Assembly: GCA_036365455.1 (NCBI GenBank)
Contig: JAWQUS010000019.1
Location: 12,314,001 to 12,378,000 of the forward strand
DNA: 64,000 bases
Source of the DNA: Macrosoma leucophasiata
Lineage: Eukaryota; Arthropoda; Insecta; Lepidoptera; Hedylidae
Direction of reading: 5' to 3'
Below are positions 20,110 to 29,876 of this stretch, one piece after another (position 1 is the first letter of the stretch; the number at the start of each line of letters is the position of its first letter). A model generated the notes under the pieces. That model was not told where the DNA came from. It was given only the letters and a program-made list of their open reading frames with translations, and made no database searches. The translations under genes and the position numbers were made by a program.

Positions 20110-20229
20110 AAGAAAATGGAATAATCCTAATAGAACCAGCCGTTATCTCTGATAGCCCCCGATCCGGGAATCAAACCCTGGACCCCAGGGCAGTAGTAGT
20201 GATATGCTACAACTAATCTACTGAGGCAG
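20110..20229 (-). repeat. SINE-T3 fragment (tRNA-derived)
   Basis: The minus strand begins ACTGCCTCAGTAGATTAGTT and has a decayed box B (GGTTTGATTCCCGG). The body reads TATCAGAGATAACGG. The same head is better preserved at 48,928. Confidence 0.7.
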
Positions 20230-20247
20230 TTATTTCATTAACATTCT

Positions 20248-20335
20248 ACTGGTGGTAGAGTTCCAAGCGTAGGAGCTCGAAGGCGTAGGCACCACCGCAT
20301 TACCTAACCTATCTGCCACTAAATGGTAGTGTGCG
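20248..20335 (+). repeat. SINE-A head fragment
   Basis: ACTGGTGGTAGAGTTCC through ACCACCGCATTACC to AAATGGTAGTGTGCGG. The copy is 3' truncated. Confidence 0.7.
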
Positions 20336-20504
20336 GCAAACTAAAACTCAAAAAATTGTGTAATCACTTGGAAATAATCGAATGTGCTTGTGGATAGGTC
20401 AAATTACAAATATAAAATTAAAGCGAATAACAACTGATTCGTTGATTAAAATGTCAAAGTAAAAAAAAAAAATAAAGAATAGTCCAAAAATACATACTAT
20501 TTAT

Positions 20505-20943
20505 AAATATAACTACGTTAAGAAAAACCGACTTCAAAACTGAAAAGTAAAAAATAATAAAGATTTAATTGTAATTATATACTACCTTTTATTTATATCT
20601 GCTATTTACTAATAGGTTTGAAGTCGGTGCCAAGCCTTAAACAAATAATTATAATTTAATCACTTAAATATGAATACGAGCAAATTAATGCACTGAACAA
20701 AACGTAACCGACGAATCGTGGATGTTTTCATGTCTGCTTGAATTCATGCATTTACCTCCGCCTACCCCTTCGGGGATTACAATACAATGAAATGCCTACT
20801 TAAGTGATTTTGGCTTGGCACCGACTTCAAACCTGTTAGTAAATAGCAGATATAAATAATAGGTAGTATATAATTACAACTAAATCTTTATTATTTTTTA
20901 CTTTTCAGTTTTGAAGTCGGTTTTTCTTAACGTAGTTATATTT
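20505..20943. mobile_element. Long-TIR MITE (~440 bp)
   Basis: The left arm (about 20,505-20,637) starts AAATATAACTACGTTAAGAA and reads AAACCGACTTCAAAACTG. The right arm (about 20,811-20,943) is its reverse complement with few changes, giving ~130-base inverted repeats. The ~170-base centre includes CCGCCTACCCCTTCGGGG. There is no transposase. Target duplication is unclear because TTAT/ATTT flanks are ambiguous. Confidence 0.75.
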
Positions 20944-21484
20944 ATTTAATACTTTTTAGTTTATTGCTGCATTGCCAATTAGATTAATGTTCACATCTGT
21001 TAAATTTGTAAAATCTGACTCTTTTAGCTTCGTGACAATTAGATACCTTATTTAGATTGTTTAGGTCGGTATCAATGAAAAAAAAAAATTCACGAAGGAG
21101 TAAATAACCTGTGTTGTGTCGTCGATGAGTAAATGTGTCACTGTCACTTGTTGTCATCTTGTTGTCATGCGCGTTAAGACTACGAAGGACGTCAGTGGAT
21201 TCAACGCACTGTATGACAACTCGCCGTCTATTCGTATTCCTTTAGTCTGAGGTGAGAGTAAGTATAAAAATTCTCATAAAATAAAAACTGATGAGCCTAT
21301 CTGAATCAAATTTTTATGGGACCAATTCGAAACTATTCCTTATCGAACATTATCAGAATTACGTAAATCGGTGAAGAAATCTCGGCGAAAATCGCGTACA
21401 TACATAAAAAAATATATATACCGGCCGAGTTGAGAACCTTCTCGTTTTTTGAACTCGGTTGAAAATAGGTATCAACAGAATGTT
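20944..21484. other. No gene recognised
   Basis: A stretch at 21,270-21,480 contains TGATGAGCCTATCTGAATCA and ends GAACTCGGTTGAAAATAGG. The phrase style suggests an old transposon remnant, but no partner copy exists in the window. Confidence 0.35.
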
Positions 21485-21640
21485 CCATACCAGAATCAGA
21501 AACAGAATCAGAAACTCATTTATTCATATAGGGTGACAGGCACCTCTTATGACACGTCAAAAATAAACAAAATAAATTAAAGTGAACAACAATTGATATA
21601 CATGTCAAACAAGACCATCTTTTACAAACGGCAAGATAAG
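21485..21640. repeat. Dispersed repeat K
   Basis: The best copy of the repeat found at position 1. It starts with GAATCAGAAACAGAATCAGA and CTCATTTATTCATATAGG, and continues GGTGACAGGCACC to GTCAAACAAGACC. Confidence 0.6.
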
Positions 21641-21653
21641 ACTAAACAAACTA

Positions 21654-21905
21654 CAGTACTCAACAATTATTAATGCACATCGAGCCTACTAAAGAGACGA
21701 TCGGCTCGTTTCGACTTCGTATAGCGTTATCTCTGCTGCACACTGCCTACGTAAGCACTGACAGTCCGACATTGGTCAAAACTTGATCAAAATGGTCGAC
21801 AAACGTCAAATAGGAACGGTGCGAAAGAGATAACGCTATACAGACCCGAAATAAGCCGAAGTCTCCTTCCTAGACTCGATGTGCAATATTTATTGTTGAG
21901 CACTG
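21654..21905. mobile_element. TA-flanked MITE J
   Basis: Inverted repeats of roughly 95 bases start CAGTACTCAACAA and end TTGTTGAGCACTG. They include GCACATCGAG and TATAGCGTTATCTCT. TA dinucleotides flank both ends (21,652-21,653 and 21,906-21,907), as expected for Tc1/mariner-type movement. A related, disrupted copy lies at 40,990-41,175. Confidence 0.7.
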
Positions 21906-21907
21906 TA

Positions 21908-22075
21908 TCGTTCCGGTTGAATGGTGATGTATGGCCCCATTACTATCACAGAGACATGACACCTCAGGGGCGGCAATGCATCTACATTTTGATCTCTGGT
22001 TTATATGCAGATAGATGTCTATAGGCTGCAGTCATCACTTAACATCAATGTGAGCTGTTAGGCAAAAGGCAAACG
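21908..22075 (+). repeat. SINE-A, head missing
   Basis: It begins TCGTTCCGGTTGAATGG directly at the MITE-J end and stops in CATCAATGTGAGCTG, so both ends are lost. Confidence 0.65.
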
Positions 22076-22604
22076 TTGCCTTCTTCCTAACATAAAAAAA
22101 ATCATCAGATCTAATTTTATGCAATATGAACTCCATGCTTGTTTTACGTTTTAAATCAGAACCATCAACGTAGACTGCATTTTTCTTCCACATTGTTCCA
22201 ATGAAAAACAAATGGAAAAAATCCTTCTCCAAGACACCGCATTAGTATTCAACGAGCACTAGTATCCTTTAGATAGGGTGCTGATTATGTTTAATCAGAT
22301 ACTGGAGCGACAATTCTTTGGAGATGGCTTTGCAATTTGTGTTGTAAACTTGTAAAAAATCTACTTCGAACAAAGTTGATTAGTATTATTTTAGAATGTA
22401 CAGAAAATAACAAGTGACTGACTGATTTATTGACACAAAGCTTATACCACTAGAAGGAAGGAGTTTTAAAATGTTGTTAGAATGAATTTTGAATATATAA
22501 CTCTCGATGGGCATCATTTTAGAACGTAAACGGAACAAATTTTGCGACAAAAGCTATGACAACATGTTAAGGTAATAAGATTAGGGTAATAAGCTAACAG
22601 TAAT
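22076..22604. other. No gene recognised
   Basis: AT-rich, unmatched sequence without a persuasive reading frame. Confidence 0.35.
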
Positions 22605-22940
22605 TAATTAGCTCTTATCGCCTTTCTTAAAGAACAGTACCTGTGCCTGTGGCGTTTTGCCCTCGGATATGACGGAATTGAACATCGACTGAAGAGCTTC
22701 TAATACTGGCCTTGTATAAGGCCTAGTCTTTATGCTTGGAGTTTCTCTCCGAGATCGAATCAGAAATGAGGAGATCCGCATGAGAACCAAAGTTACCGAC
22801 ATAGCTCACCGAATAGCGAGACTCAAGTGGCTTTGGGCAGGGCACATAGCTCGACGAACTGACGGCCGTTGGGGCAGAGCAGTTCTCGAGTGGCGACCGC
22901 GTACCGGAAAGCGAAGCGTGGGCAGGCCTCCGAACTGAGC
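22605..22940. pseudogene. RTE-like LINE with inverted 5' part
   Basis: Two oppositely oriented coding pieces lie back to back. On the minus strand, 22,735 to 22,608 reads LEALQSMFNSVISEGKTPQA then FFKKGDK, a segment from early in the RTE reverse transcriptase. On the plus strand, 22,732-22,938 reads MLGVSLRDRIRNEEIR, then VTDIAHRIARLKWLWAGHIA and GKRSVGRPP, the C-terminal region. The 3' end is lost after GRPP. Inversion of the 5' part with loss of the middle is what 'twin priming' during target-primed reverse transcription produces in LINEs. The orientations are seen; the mechanism is inferred. Confidence 0.8.
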
Positions 22941-23819
22941 TAAAAAAACAAATGTAAACTGAACATATCCACGGTATTTGACATACGTAAATATTTTTAA
23001 GTCAACATTTTCCGCTTACAAATTGTTGAAAAACGATATTTGACAACTTTCGAAGGCGTGGAGTGGTTCAGTAGGGAGCAACCTTTACGTTAAGTGATCC
23101 CGATGCACCAGTTGAGAGCAGAGATCCATTTGCGATGAAGGAAGACCCAGTGTTAGGATTGATATGGAGCAAAATAATCACGATCGTTGTACGGAAAACC
23201 CTCCCCATCCGATTTTTTTAAATTCTATTTTTGTTTGTTGTTAATGCGGCAATCAAAATAAATCATGTATTAAAACTTTAACTGTCTAGCTATAATGGTT
23301 CATGGGATACAGCCTGGTAACAGACAGACGGACAGCGGAGTCTGAGTAATAGGGTTAGTCCTTAGTTTTTACTCGTACGGTACGAAAATATTTAAACATT
23401 TTTTTAAAGTCAAGTCAACTTAAAAAAATCACGTTACTTATCGTCAAGGATATATGTCAAGCGACGACTTATCCTGGATTAAGCGTGTATGTAATGTGAA
23501 CCGTAGTTGCAGCTGTAATTTGATTACCTGGAATAATCGGTCAAGTGATAGTATAAGCGGATTTGACTTGGTTAGGGCTTCTTTTAAAATATGTTTATGT
23601 GATTATGAGGCAAACAAGCATGCAGATTATATATATGATAAGTTGTCAACCCAACGAGACCACGGGTAAACGCTGAAGTTATGACTGTCGCCTATGGTAT
23701 AGGTTTATTTCATTATTTTATTATTTTCTGAATGAACTAAAATTAAATTGCATGCATTAAATACCTTAAGGATTTGTATGTATGCTAACTTTACTTGCAA
23801 CAATATAGTACGGGTTACA
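22941..23819. other. No gene recognised
   Basis: AT-rich sequence; 23,585-23,660 includes GAGGCAAACAAGCATGCAG, a scrap of SINE-A. One 71-codon frame at 23,454 lacks any recognisable motif. Confidence 0.35.
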
Positions 23820-24039
23820 CAATAAAAAATAAATAATAAAATACGCTTACACTCACAGCCCCACAGTAGGTATAAACCTGTGTCGTGGGTGCCGTTGTAC
23901 ACATACAACACATACACAAACACCCAGACCCGAAACAAATATCTGTAGGCCATACAAATATTTGTCCCGGTGCGGGGATCGAACCCGCGACCCTTCGAAT
24001 CAAACGGTCATCTCACACCGCTGGACTAACCGGGTCGTC
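23820..24039 (-). repeat. SINE-T1, full length
   Basis: On the minus strand the tRNA-like head GACGACCCGGTTAGTCCAGC with box B GGTTCGATCC leads into the body and an AAATAATAAAATACG-type AT-rich tail. It is the nearest repeat downstream of the gene at 24,414. Confidence 0.85.
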
Positions 24040-24386
24040 AAATGAAACACAACAATGAAACTAAAAAATCAAAATCTAGGAATGTTAAAGCCAACTTTTT
24101 TTGGAAATTGTAAATATTCTTCTTAAGTTTGGATAAAATGACGTGTAACTGTGTTTTCTTTATTATTAGAATAAACATTGAATTTGTGGAACGATCAATA
24201 TATTAACTTACGAACAGTACTTTTGAAAATAGCAAAAAGAACGTAGTAATGTGAAATTGGAATCAAGCAATTCCTATCTCAGGTTACCACATTATCAAGT
24301 TTTTTTTTGCTTTTTAGATGTTTAGCTTACAGACGCATGTTTAATTTTTTAGACACTAGGAATTAAGATCGATATAGCCCTTATCA

Positions 24387-24392
24387 TTTAAT
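24387..24392 (-). terminator. Possible poly(A) signal (ATTAAA)
   Basis: The minus strand has ATTAAA about 22 bases after the stop codon of the gene at 24,414-25,064. ATTAAA is the common variant of the AATAAA signal. The position is close to the stop, and no AATAAA lies nearer on that strand. Confidence 0.35.
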
Positions 24393-24413
24393 TACTACTA
24401 AATAAAAAAAGGC

Positions 24414-25064
24414 TCAAAGGCAGCCTAAAACAGATCGCTTGCAACATTTTCTACAACACGGATAACTATTTAATTGCTTACTCTTCTTTTTCTTTCCTTT
24501 CCTTTTTTTACCATAACCAAAACGTGGACATTTCTCGTAATTACCAAATTTTAACTTCGCTTCTCTGTACTCTTTTAACTTCTTTTTCTCTATTTCCCTC
24601 TGTTCTATCCACTCTTGTAACTGACTTTGTATTCGGTTTCTACTCTCCATCATAATTTTGAACTTTTTCTCCGACATCTTCTTTGGAAACAATATTTCTT
24701 TAATCTTGTCCTGAAAATTATCGCTATATTTATTGTGTTTGTGGTCATTCATTCCTGCTAGTTGTCTTCTATTTTGCAAATATTCTTCCTCTGCTGAAGT
24801 AATGTTAGTGAAGTCAGCTGCATCCATGTCATTGATCTGTTTTTTCAAAAATATCATTTGATTTACACTATTTATTTCAGAATCATTATAAGTTTTAAGA
24901 GTTTTCACACTGTCATCTATTGCTTCGTTTATTTGTTTTAATAAATCACTTTTTTCTATTTCTGATGCGTCTATTTCTTTTGTTTTATTTTCTACCTGGT
25001 CTGCTATGCTCGATATAAAAGTACAGATAAACATAAAACTGATTTGTTTTTTCATATTTTCCAT
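24414..25064 (-). CDS. Putative secreted Lys-rich protein with Cys-rich tail
   Basis: I do not recognise this protein family. It is an uninterrupted single-exon frame of 216 codons, starting at ATG 25,064; the ATG at 25,055 would give 213. Both have A at -3. After MKKQ comes a hydrophobic stretch, ISFMFICTFISSIA, that fits a signal peptide, so the product is probably secreted. The next ~150 residues are charged and free of cysteine, with heptad-like Lys/Glu/Leu/Ile spacing suggesting helices or a coiled coil (for example EWIEQREIEKKKLKEYREAK). Near the C-terminus is a very basic run, GYGKKRKGKKKKSK. Six of the last cysteines follow in YPCCRKCCKRSVLGC, with one more Cys before the basic run. 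None of the window's transposon families overlaps it. A TATA box and initiator sit upstream. The basic and Cys-rich end could bind nucleic acid, membranes or sulphated glycans, but no function can be assigned. Confidence 0.65.
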   Translation of the reverse strand: MENMKKQISFMFICTFISSIADQVENKTKEIDASEIEKSDLLKQINEAIDDSVKTLKTYNDSEINSVNQMIFLKKQINDMDAADFTNITSAEEEYLQNRRQLAGMNDHKHNKYSDNFQDKIKEILFPKKMSEKKFKIMMESRNRIQSQLQEWIEQREIEKKKLKEYREAKLKFGNYEKCPRFGYGKKRKGKKKKSKQLNSYPCCRKCCKRSVLGCL

Positions 25065-25204
25065 AGTACCTAGTACCCGTTTCAAATCATTTCTTTCTAA
25101 TGTGATAAAAAAGCAATAATACCCGTTTTATGTTTAAAACGGAATGGGTAATGAAATAACTGTATATTTTATGTCTGAACTAGCGCCATAACTGTGGTTT
25201 ACTG

Positions 25205-25240
25205 GTTTTGACTAACTCAGTTATTATTTCGCTTATATAT
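25205..25240 (-). promoter_or_regulatory. Core promoter: TATA box and initiator
   Basis: The minus strand has TATATAA (25,239 down to 25,233). An initiator-like AGTCAAAA has the A of TCA at 25,209. The spacing is 30 bases, the usual arthropod TATA-to-start distance. It would give a 5' UTR of about 145 bases before ATG 25,064. Both elements are short and could arise by chance in AT-rich DNA. Confidence 0.4.
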
Positions 25241-25874
25241 TGCAGATTTGAGAGTTTGAATTTGTGAGATAACTTAATTGGCTTTGCGGTTGCAGTAGAG
25301 TGCAGTTAACGCTCTATTATTACTGTTTCATATGACGATTATTAAAAATGTTATAGAACAATACTCTGTTACTAAAGTTAAGGGCAGGTCGAACTTATTA
25401 ATTATAGAAGAATATTTTTAAATTGACTACAAAAATAATTTCATTTTATAAAGGTGATTAAAATATATAAATGTGTAGAGTGAACAGCAGTTTTTCAAAT
25501 CTCTACGATTCGAAGCTGACAGTCAGTGTCAGCATAATTTACATAGGTATGAGACCAAAAAAACTGTCATATACAGTATTCGATTGTGATGAAAAATCGA
25601 TCAATGTAATTGATAATAGGCGCGTCTCGCCTATTGATAATGTCAGCCTCGCGCGGCATCTGCCTCGCGATGCTGCTCGCTCTGTGTGGACGCGCCTAAT
25701 TATTTAGTCGTGTCGCTTCAATATCGTAATGAAAACACTAATACTTGAATGCTTTAGGTAACGCAATGATGCTTCGAGCTCTGACATCAATAAGTCATCT
25801 ATCACCTTTTTGTGAAAAGAACGAATTAAAGAGTATTATTACATTTGCACAACGCGCACGAAATTTGAAGCGCG
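25241..25874. other. Upstream flank of the gene, no feature recognised
   Basis: AT-rich, then a GC-richer spot at 25,620-25,700 (GGCGCGTCTCGCC, CTCGCGCGGCATCTGCCTCG). No repeat family of the window matches it, which makes it one of the longer non-repeat stretches. Confidence 0.35.
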
Positions 25875-26230
25875 CATAGCCCCGCGGCTGGTGTAGATCG
25901 GAAGCGATCTATTCGGATAAGCGATACGGGCGCGGTCGGGTGTGTGGTGGGTGACCACTAGTGGCAAATTAAAATGCGCGTTTCCGTGCTTCGGAGGGCA
26001 CGTTAAGCCGTCGGTCCCGGTTGCTATCGATAGATAGCAGTCGTTTAGCCTTGTCGAAAGCCTTATGGGCTATAAAAACATCCGACAGCGGGTTGGCCAC
26101 TAACCCCGACCTCCACCAACCCGCATTCGAGCAGCGGCGTGGTGGAGTAAGCTCCAGGCCTCCTGCCAAGAAGGGGAGAGACTCGTGTCCAGAAGTGGGA
26201 CGTATCAAGGGTTGCCATTATTATTATATT
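25875..26230 (+). repeat. Repeat C, near full length
   Basis: It begins CATAGCCCCGCGGCTGG, runs through GATCGGAAGCGATCTATTCG, TGCTTCGGAGGGCACG, TATCGATAGATAGCAGTCG and GGTTGGCCACTAACCC, and ends GGGTTGCCATTATTATTAT. It is SINE-like in size, with a TTA-repeat tail. Copies lie at 42,539 and 51,148, and a tail at 18,766. Open frames across it are composition artefacts. Confidence 0.75.
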
Positions 26231-26675
26231 TTCACCCTTTTGTAAAATGTTTTCCGTAGAAATAAAAATAACATATTATTATTGAACGATACGCGTATTA
26301 GACTTTTTTATTTTTGTTGCGTTCATACAATTTATTACATGAAAAAGAAAACAGGGTGATATGCATACAAAAACAAAGGCCCAATTCATGAAGAGATTTC
26401 ATCTACGGCCATATTTTTATATCTTCATAATTTCCCACCCCAAATTTCGGACCCTCCTATCTTTTATTTAACATTTAAAATTTATTTTATGATGGAATAA
26501 ATTAAAAATATTGCATATTCATGTTCTTGATAGTATTATTTATTTCGCAGATAAAAAAATATTTTTAATTCATAATTTTTGGGGCGTAAATGGAAAAGGT
26601 ACAGTGGCAGAAATACATATTATAACAAGACTAGTTGAATCGCCGAGCTTCGTATCGCTATATCGCATGCAGTAT
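26231..26675. other. No feature recognised
   Basis: AT-rich sequence between repeats C and E. Confidence 0.35.
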
Positions 26676-27106
26676 GAAAAACCGGTCAAGTGCGTGTCGG
26701 ACCACGCGCAGTGTAGGGTTCCGTAGTTTTTAAGTTTGATTAATGTAACGAAAAAAAAATATAAATCTTTTCTACGGAGTTGTTTATTAAATTTCGAGTA
26801 GTACATTTAGTCGACTATTACTCGCAAACTTGTAAAGCCAACTAAGGTGTGATAGTTTTCCTTTTAATTTCGTTATATTTAGCTACTATTGCCGTAACGT
26901 TTGAATTTCTAACAACAACCGTTTAGTTGGTAGACGGGGGAGACGCTTAAGTCTACCGAAAATTGGCACTTAAAAGTTTAATAAATCACGAAGAGTCCAG
27001 TTGACTCAGTCAACTAAATCGAAGAATGATTTTAGCCCACTCCTTAAATTTTTTCACACTCCTAAAAGATCTATCCAACGATACTTTACACTATATAGAA
27101 AACAAA
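26676..27106 (-). repeat. Repeat E copy
   Basis: It starts GAAAAACCGGTCAAGTGCG and CCACGCGCAGTGTAGGGTTC. It contains AACTCGCAAACTTG-like and GTAACGTTTGAATTTCTAAC phrases. It ends where a SINE-A begins, before the usual terminal GGTTCC. Confidence 0.7.
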
Positions 27107-27107
27107 A

Positions 27108-27375
27108 AATGGTAGTGTTCAGTACTATCGTGATCTGGTTAGATTGAAATGCATGGCCACGTTTTAACTGTCACAGAGACATAACCACTAAGATATCTCC
27201 GGTGGTACACTACACGGTAATGTATGGCTCCGTAAAAACTGTCACAGAGACATAACAACTAAGATTTCGATTCACAACACATTTGCATTTTGACATCTAT
27301 TTTTTGTGTATGTGTCCATAGGCTTCAGTCCTCACTTAACATCCATGTGAACTGCAAGCTAACAAGCTTGCAGTC
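27108..27375 (+). repeat. SINE-A with internal tandem duplication
   Basis: The segment ending CTGTCACAGAGACATAAC-CACTAAGAT occurs twice (27,150-27,202 and 27,220-27,272). It is an internal repeat not seen in other copies. The tail is truncated after CATGTGAACTGC. Confidence 0.7.
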
Positions 27376-27802
27376 CTTTACAATAATTCTTCTTTTTAAA
27401 ATAATGAAGGTAGCATGTTTGCTACCATCATAACTTTAAGAGATTTTAAAGATTTTTTCTCGTTCCAGAATCATTCGAGTTTCAATAGTAGCTCACAAAA
27501 CAGTCATTACAGTGATGGTTCCTTATCGTTACCACTTTGTTCAGTTGTTCTTTCTGTCTGTACTTCTATTTTTGTGCTAATGTCCCTCTCCTTTGTGAGT
27601 TTATGAGGCTATTTAAATAAAAAATAAGGTAATTATTATATTTATCAGTGAGCTTTTGTTGTTGAACTTTTCAACAGTTTATCTTTGTGGATCTTGTTTT
27701 GCAGTCTGGTAATGTTCCTTACGCCTGTGTTTGCTGTGAAGAGTGGCAGATGTGTCAATACTGGTGACAAATCCACGTTAGCATACGCGTAGGCGTAGGT
27801 TT
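27376..27802. other. No feature recognised
   Basis: Unmatched sequence with one 63-codon hydrophobic frame at 27,415 that lacks supporting features. Confidence 0.3.
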
Positions 27803-27896
27803 ACTGGTGGTAGAGCTCCAGTGACTGACATCGCAGGCGTAGGCACCACCGCATTACGTAATATACTTGCCGCTAAATGGTAGTGTTCAACACTAT
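27803..27896 (+). repeat. SINE-A head
   Basis: From ACTGGTGGTAGAGCTCC to TAGTGTTCAACACTATC, where a T2 SINE takes over. Confidence 0.75.
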
Positions 27897-28022
27897 CATA
27901 AGCTGGACTGCTTATCCGGTCGCAGGTTCGATTCCTGCCCGAAATCAAATTATTATTTCCGTTTTTTTCTTTAATTTCTTAAGTTCACTCGCATGTGTTA
28001 TTACGAAAAATAAATAGTACAA
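27897..28022 (+). repeat. SINE-T2 (tRNA-derived), 5' truncated
   Basis: AGCTGGACTGCTTATCCGG, then an intact box B (GGTTCGATTCC), followed by TTTCCGTTTTTTTC, GTTCACTCGCATGTGTTATT and AAAAATAAATAGTAC. The box A side is lost. Confidence 0.8.
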
Positions 28023-28247
28023 TTATTAAGGGAACAGCGACATCTTAACGATATTGTATAAACTGCAGTGTCTATCATATCGGTTGTATAGCTATTCATT
28101 AGTTATCAATGGATGTCGTTCACCGACCCTAAATCGGTTAAAAACTCAAAAAAGGGAAAGCAAAATTTGACGCATCGGTGTGGGACTTCGGTAGCTTAGT
28201 GGTTAAGCGGCTGGACTGGTTATCCTGAGGTTGCAGGTGCAGGTTTT

Positions 28248-28688
28248 ACTGGTGGTAGAGCTCCAGTGACGGAGCTCGCGGGCGTAGGCACCACCGCATT
28301 ACCTAATATATGTATGTATGTATGTATCTTCACGCCAGGTCCCTAACGGGGTAGGCAGAGAGTGTAGAACGCCAGACATCCCGGTTCTGACAAACCTCTC
28401 GTGCCTCGTCTACCTTCATCATTCTCTTCATACATGCACGCCGATTCTTAAGACTAATATACTTGCCGCTAAATGGTAGTGTTCAACATTATCGTGTTCC
28501 GGTCAGGTGGTAATGTACGGCCCTGTAATTTCCGGCACAGAGGCATAAGACCTTAGGCCTCAGGAGTGGTAACGCATCTGCATTTTGACCTTGGTCTTTG
28601 TGTGGGTGTCTATAGGCTGCAGTCATCACTTAACATCAATGTGAACTGCATGCTTGTGTACCACTTCCATTACATTAAAAAAAAAAAA
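28248..28688 (+). repeat. SINE-A nested in T2 and hosting LINE-B
   Basis: The head is 28,248-28,310 and the rest is 28,454-28,688. A LINE-B stump is inserted at CTAATATA, which is duplicated on both sides. This gives the relative ages T2, then SINE-A, then LINE-B. Confidence 0.85.
28311..28453 (-). mobile_element. LINE-B stump with 8-bp target duplication
   Basis: 143 bases flanked by CTAATATA at 28,303-28,310 and 28,454-28,461. On the minus strand it begins TCTTAAGAATCGGCGTGC, contains the ACMKR-type coding end with a frameshift, and finishes with the 3' tail AAGATACATACATACATACA. It shows that LINE-B copies integrate as very short 5'-truncated pieces. Confidence 0.85.
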
Positions 28689-28785
28689 GGTACAATTCCT
28701 GCAGAAAGTCAAATTTTTCTTTCCGTTTTTTCTTTACTTTCTTAAGTTCACTCGCATGTGTTATTTCGAAAAATAAATATTGCAA

Positions 28786-28953
28786 CACTATCGCGTTCCG
28801 GTCAATTGTAATTTCCGGCATAACACCTTAAGCCTCAGGAGTGGTAACGCATCTGCATTCTGACCTTGGTCTTTATGTCAGTGTCTATAAGCTGCAGTCA
28901 TCACTTAACATCAATGTGAGCTGCATGCTTGTTTGCCACTAACATTACATAAA
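28786..28953 (+). repeat. SINE-A partial
   Basis: It starts at AACACTATCGCGTTCCGG, lacks about 15 bases around GTACGGCCC, and ends ACATTACATAAAAAAA. Confidence 0.75.
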
Positions 28954-28969
28954 AAAAGGTAAGTACTCC

Positions 28970-29125
28970 GGTCGTGCCGAATTGACGTCCCATTAGACGA
29001 TGAGAGTGAGGGAATACAGAGTGCACCTGTGTTTGAGCATCACTATAATATCTCCCGCGCAGTTGGCTAGTCTCAGTTGAGATTAGAGTCCGTGACCGGA
29101 ATTCGGTCTGTAGGACATTATTATT
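28970..29125 (+). repeat. SINE-like repeat N
   Basis: It reads CTCCGGTCGTGCCGAATTGA, GATGAGAGTGAGGGAATACA, CGCGCAGTTGGCTAGTCTC, GTGACCGGAATTCGGTCTG and GGACATTATTATTTT. I recognise the phrase order from widespread moth SINEs with ATT-type tails. A partial reverse copy is at 44,990-45,130. Confidence 0.55.
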
Positions 29126-29129
29126 TTTT

Positions 29130-29240
29130 ATAATTAGTCTCTAGTGGAACAATTATCTCCAAGTGGAAGAAAATTCTTCTGCTAGTGCGGTCAGTCAACC
29201 TAACAATTATGGTCAAACAATTTCAATAGGGCGGTAGTAA
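29130..29240 (-). repeat. Repeat-H fragment
   Basis: GGAAGAAAATTCTTCTGC, GCGGTCAGTCAACC and ATAGGGCGGTAGTAAG are H phrases. Upstream and downstream parts are lost. Confidence 0.6.
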
Positions 29241-29523
29241 GTTATTGCTCTTAGGCTCCTTTCATTCTGCAGCGTGTCGCCAGTCGCGTGTGGCGGGACC
29301 GGCGACACGCAGTACAAAAACGCTACCGGCGAGCACGCGGCACAATGAAAACCACTATGGAGCTTCATACAAATTGCAATCGCAGGTCGCGCGCGTTCAT
29401 ATTGCAGCTTACTTAAACATTTATATTGCATGAATACATAAATACATACATAATTCTATCAATAATAATAATTTGAAGCATACATATAACCACAACAATG
29501 CAAGGAATATTAAACATTACCAG

Positions 29524-29844
29524 CTAGAGCCAGGGCGACGGTTGCACCGTATAACTGTGGGCGTTGTCGTCTTGGTAGGGACATCCGCCACCCTTTGTTG
29601 TTGCAGCCGAGTGCCCAAGAAGCCCACTACAACCATCAGCAATAGAGAAGAGGATAAGAGCGAAGCAAGACCTGGAAGCCAACACCATGGTGACATGAGT
29701 CCACGGTGTCCACCTCCTCCATCACAGCCCCCAAGAAGGGGTGCCAGACTCCATCCTGCAGATGAAGGGCAGAAGAAGCTGCAGCAGAAAGAGATGCCCT
29801 GGTGCTACATCTGCGTCGCGCGAATGGTGCGCGAAGACCAGTGA
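29524..29844 (+). CDS. Possible 3'-terminal exon of a membrane protein
   Basis: This is a GC-richer open frame whose likely coding part starts after an acceptor-like ATTACCAG at 29,516-29,523. It could also begin at ATG 29,473, giving 123 codons. It reads HRITVGVVVLVGTSATLCCCS, a probable single membrane segment followed by a Cys cluster. A hydrophilic tail with RCPPPPSQPPRRGAR and a Gln/Lys patch then leads to TGA at 29,842-29,844. AATAAAATAAA poly(A) signals follow within ~45 bases. The TM + CC + Pro-rich tail layout resembles small single-pass adaptors, but no family can be named. The absence of transposon homology and the nearby poly(A) signal favour a host exon. Chance open reading remains possible. 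Confidence 0.35.
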   Translation, partial: LEPGRRLHRITVGVVVLVGTSATLCCCSRVPKKPTTTISNREEDKSEARPGSQHHGDMSPRCPPPPSQPPRRGARLHPADEGQKKLQQKEMPWCYICVARMVREDQ

Positions 29845-29876
29845 AGGTGATGATGACGACACATGAATTAATATAA

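Larger units (their letters stand above)
28183..28785 (+). repeat. SINE-T2 interrupted by SINE-A
   Basis: 28,183-28,247 is the tRNA-like head (GACTTCGGTAGCTTAGTGG, GTTAAGCGGCTGGACTGG). 28,689-28,785 is the remaining body (AATTCCTGCAGAAAGTC to AAAAATAAATATTGC). A complete SINE-A lies between them, inside the box B region. Confidence 0.8.

Noticed and set aside
25969..26245. Overlapping 74-79-codon frames on both strands
   Set aside because: They lie in repeat C and recur with other copies of that repeat.
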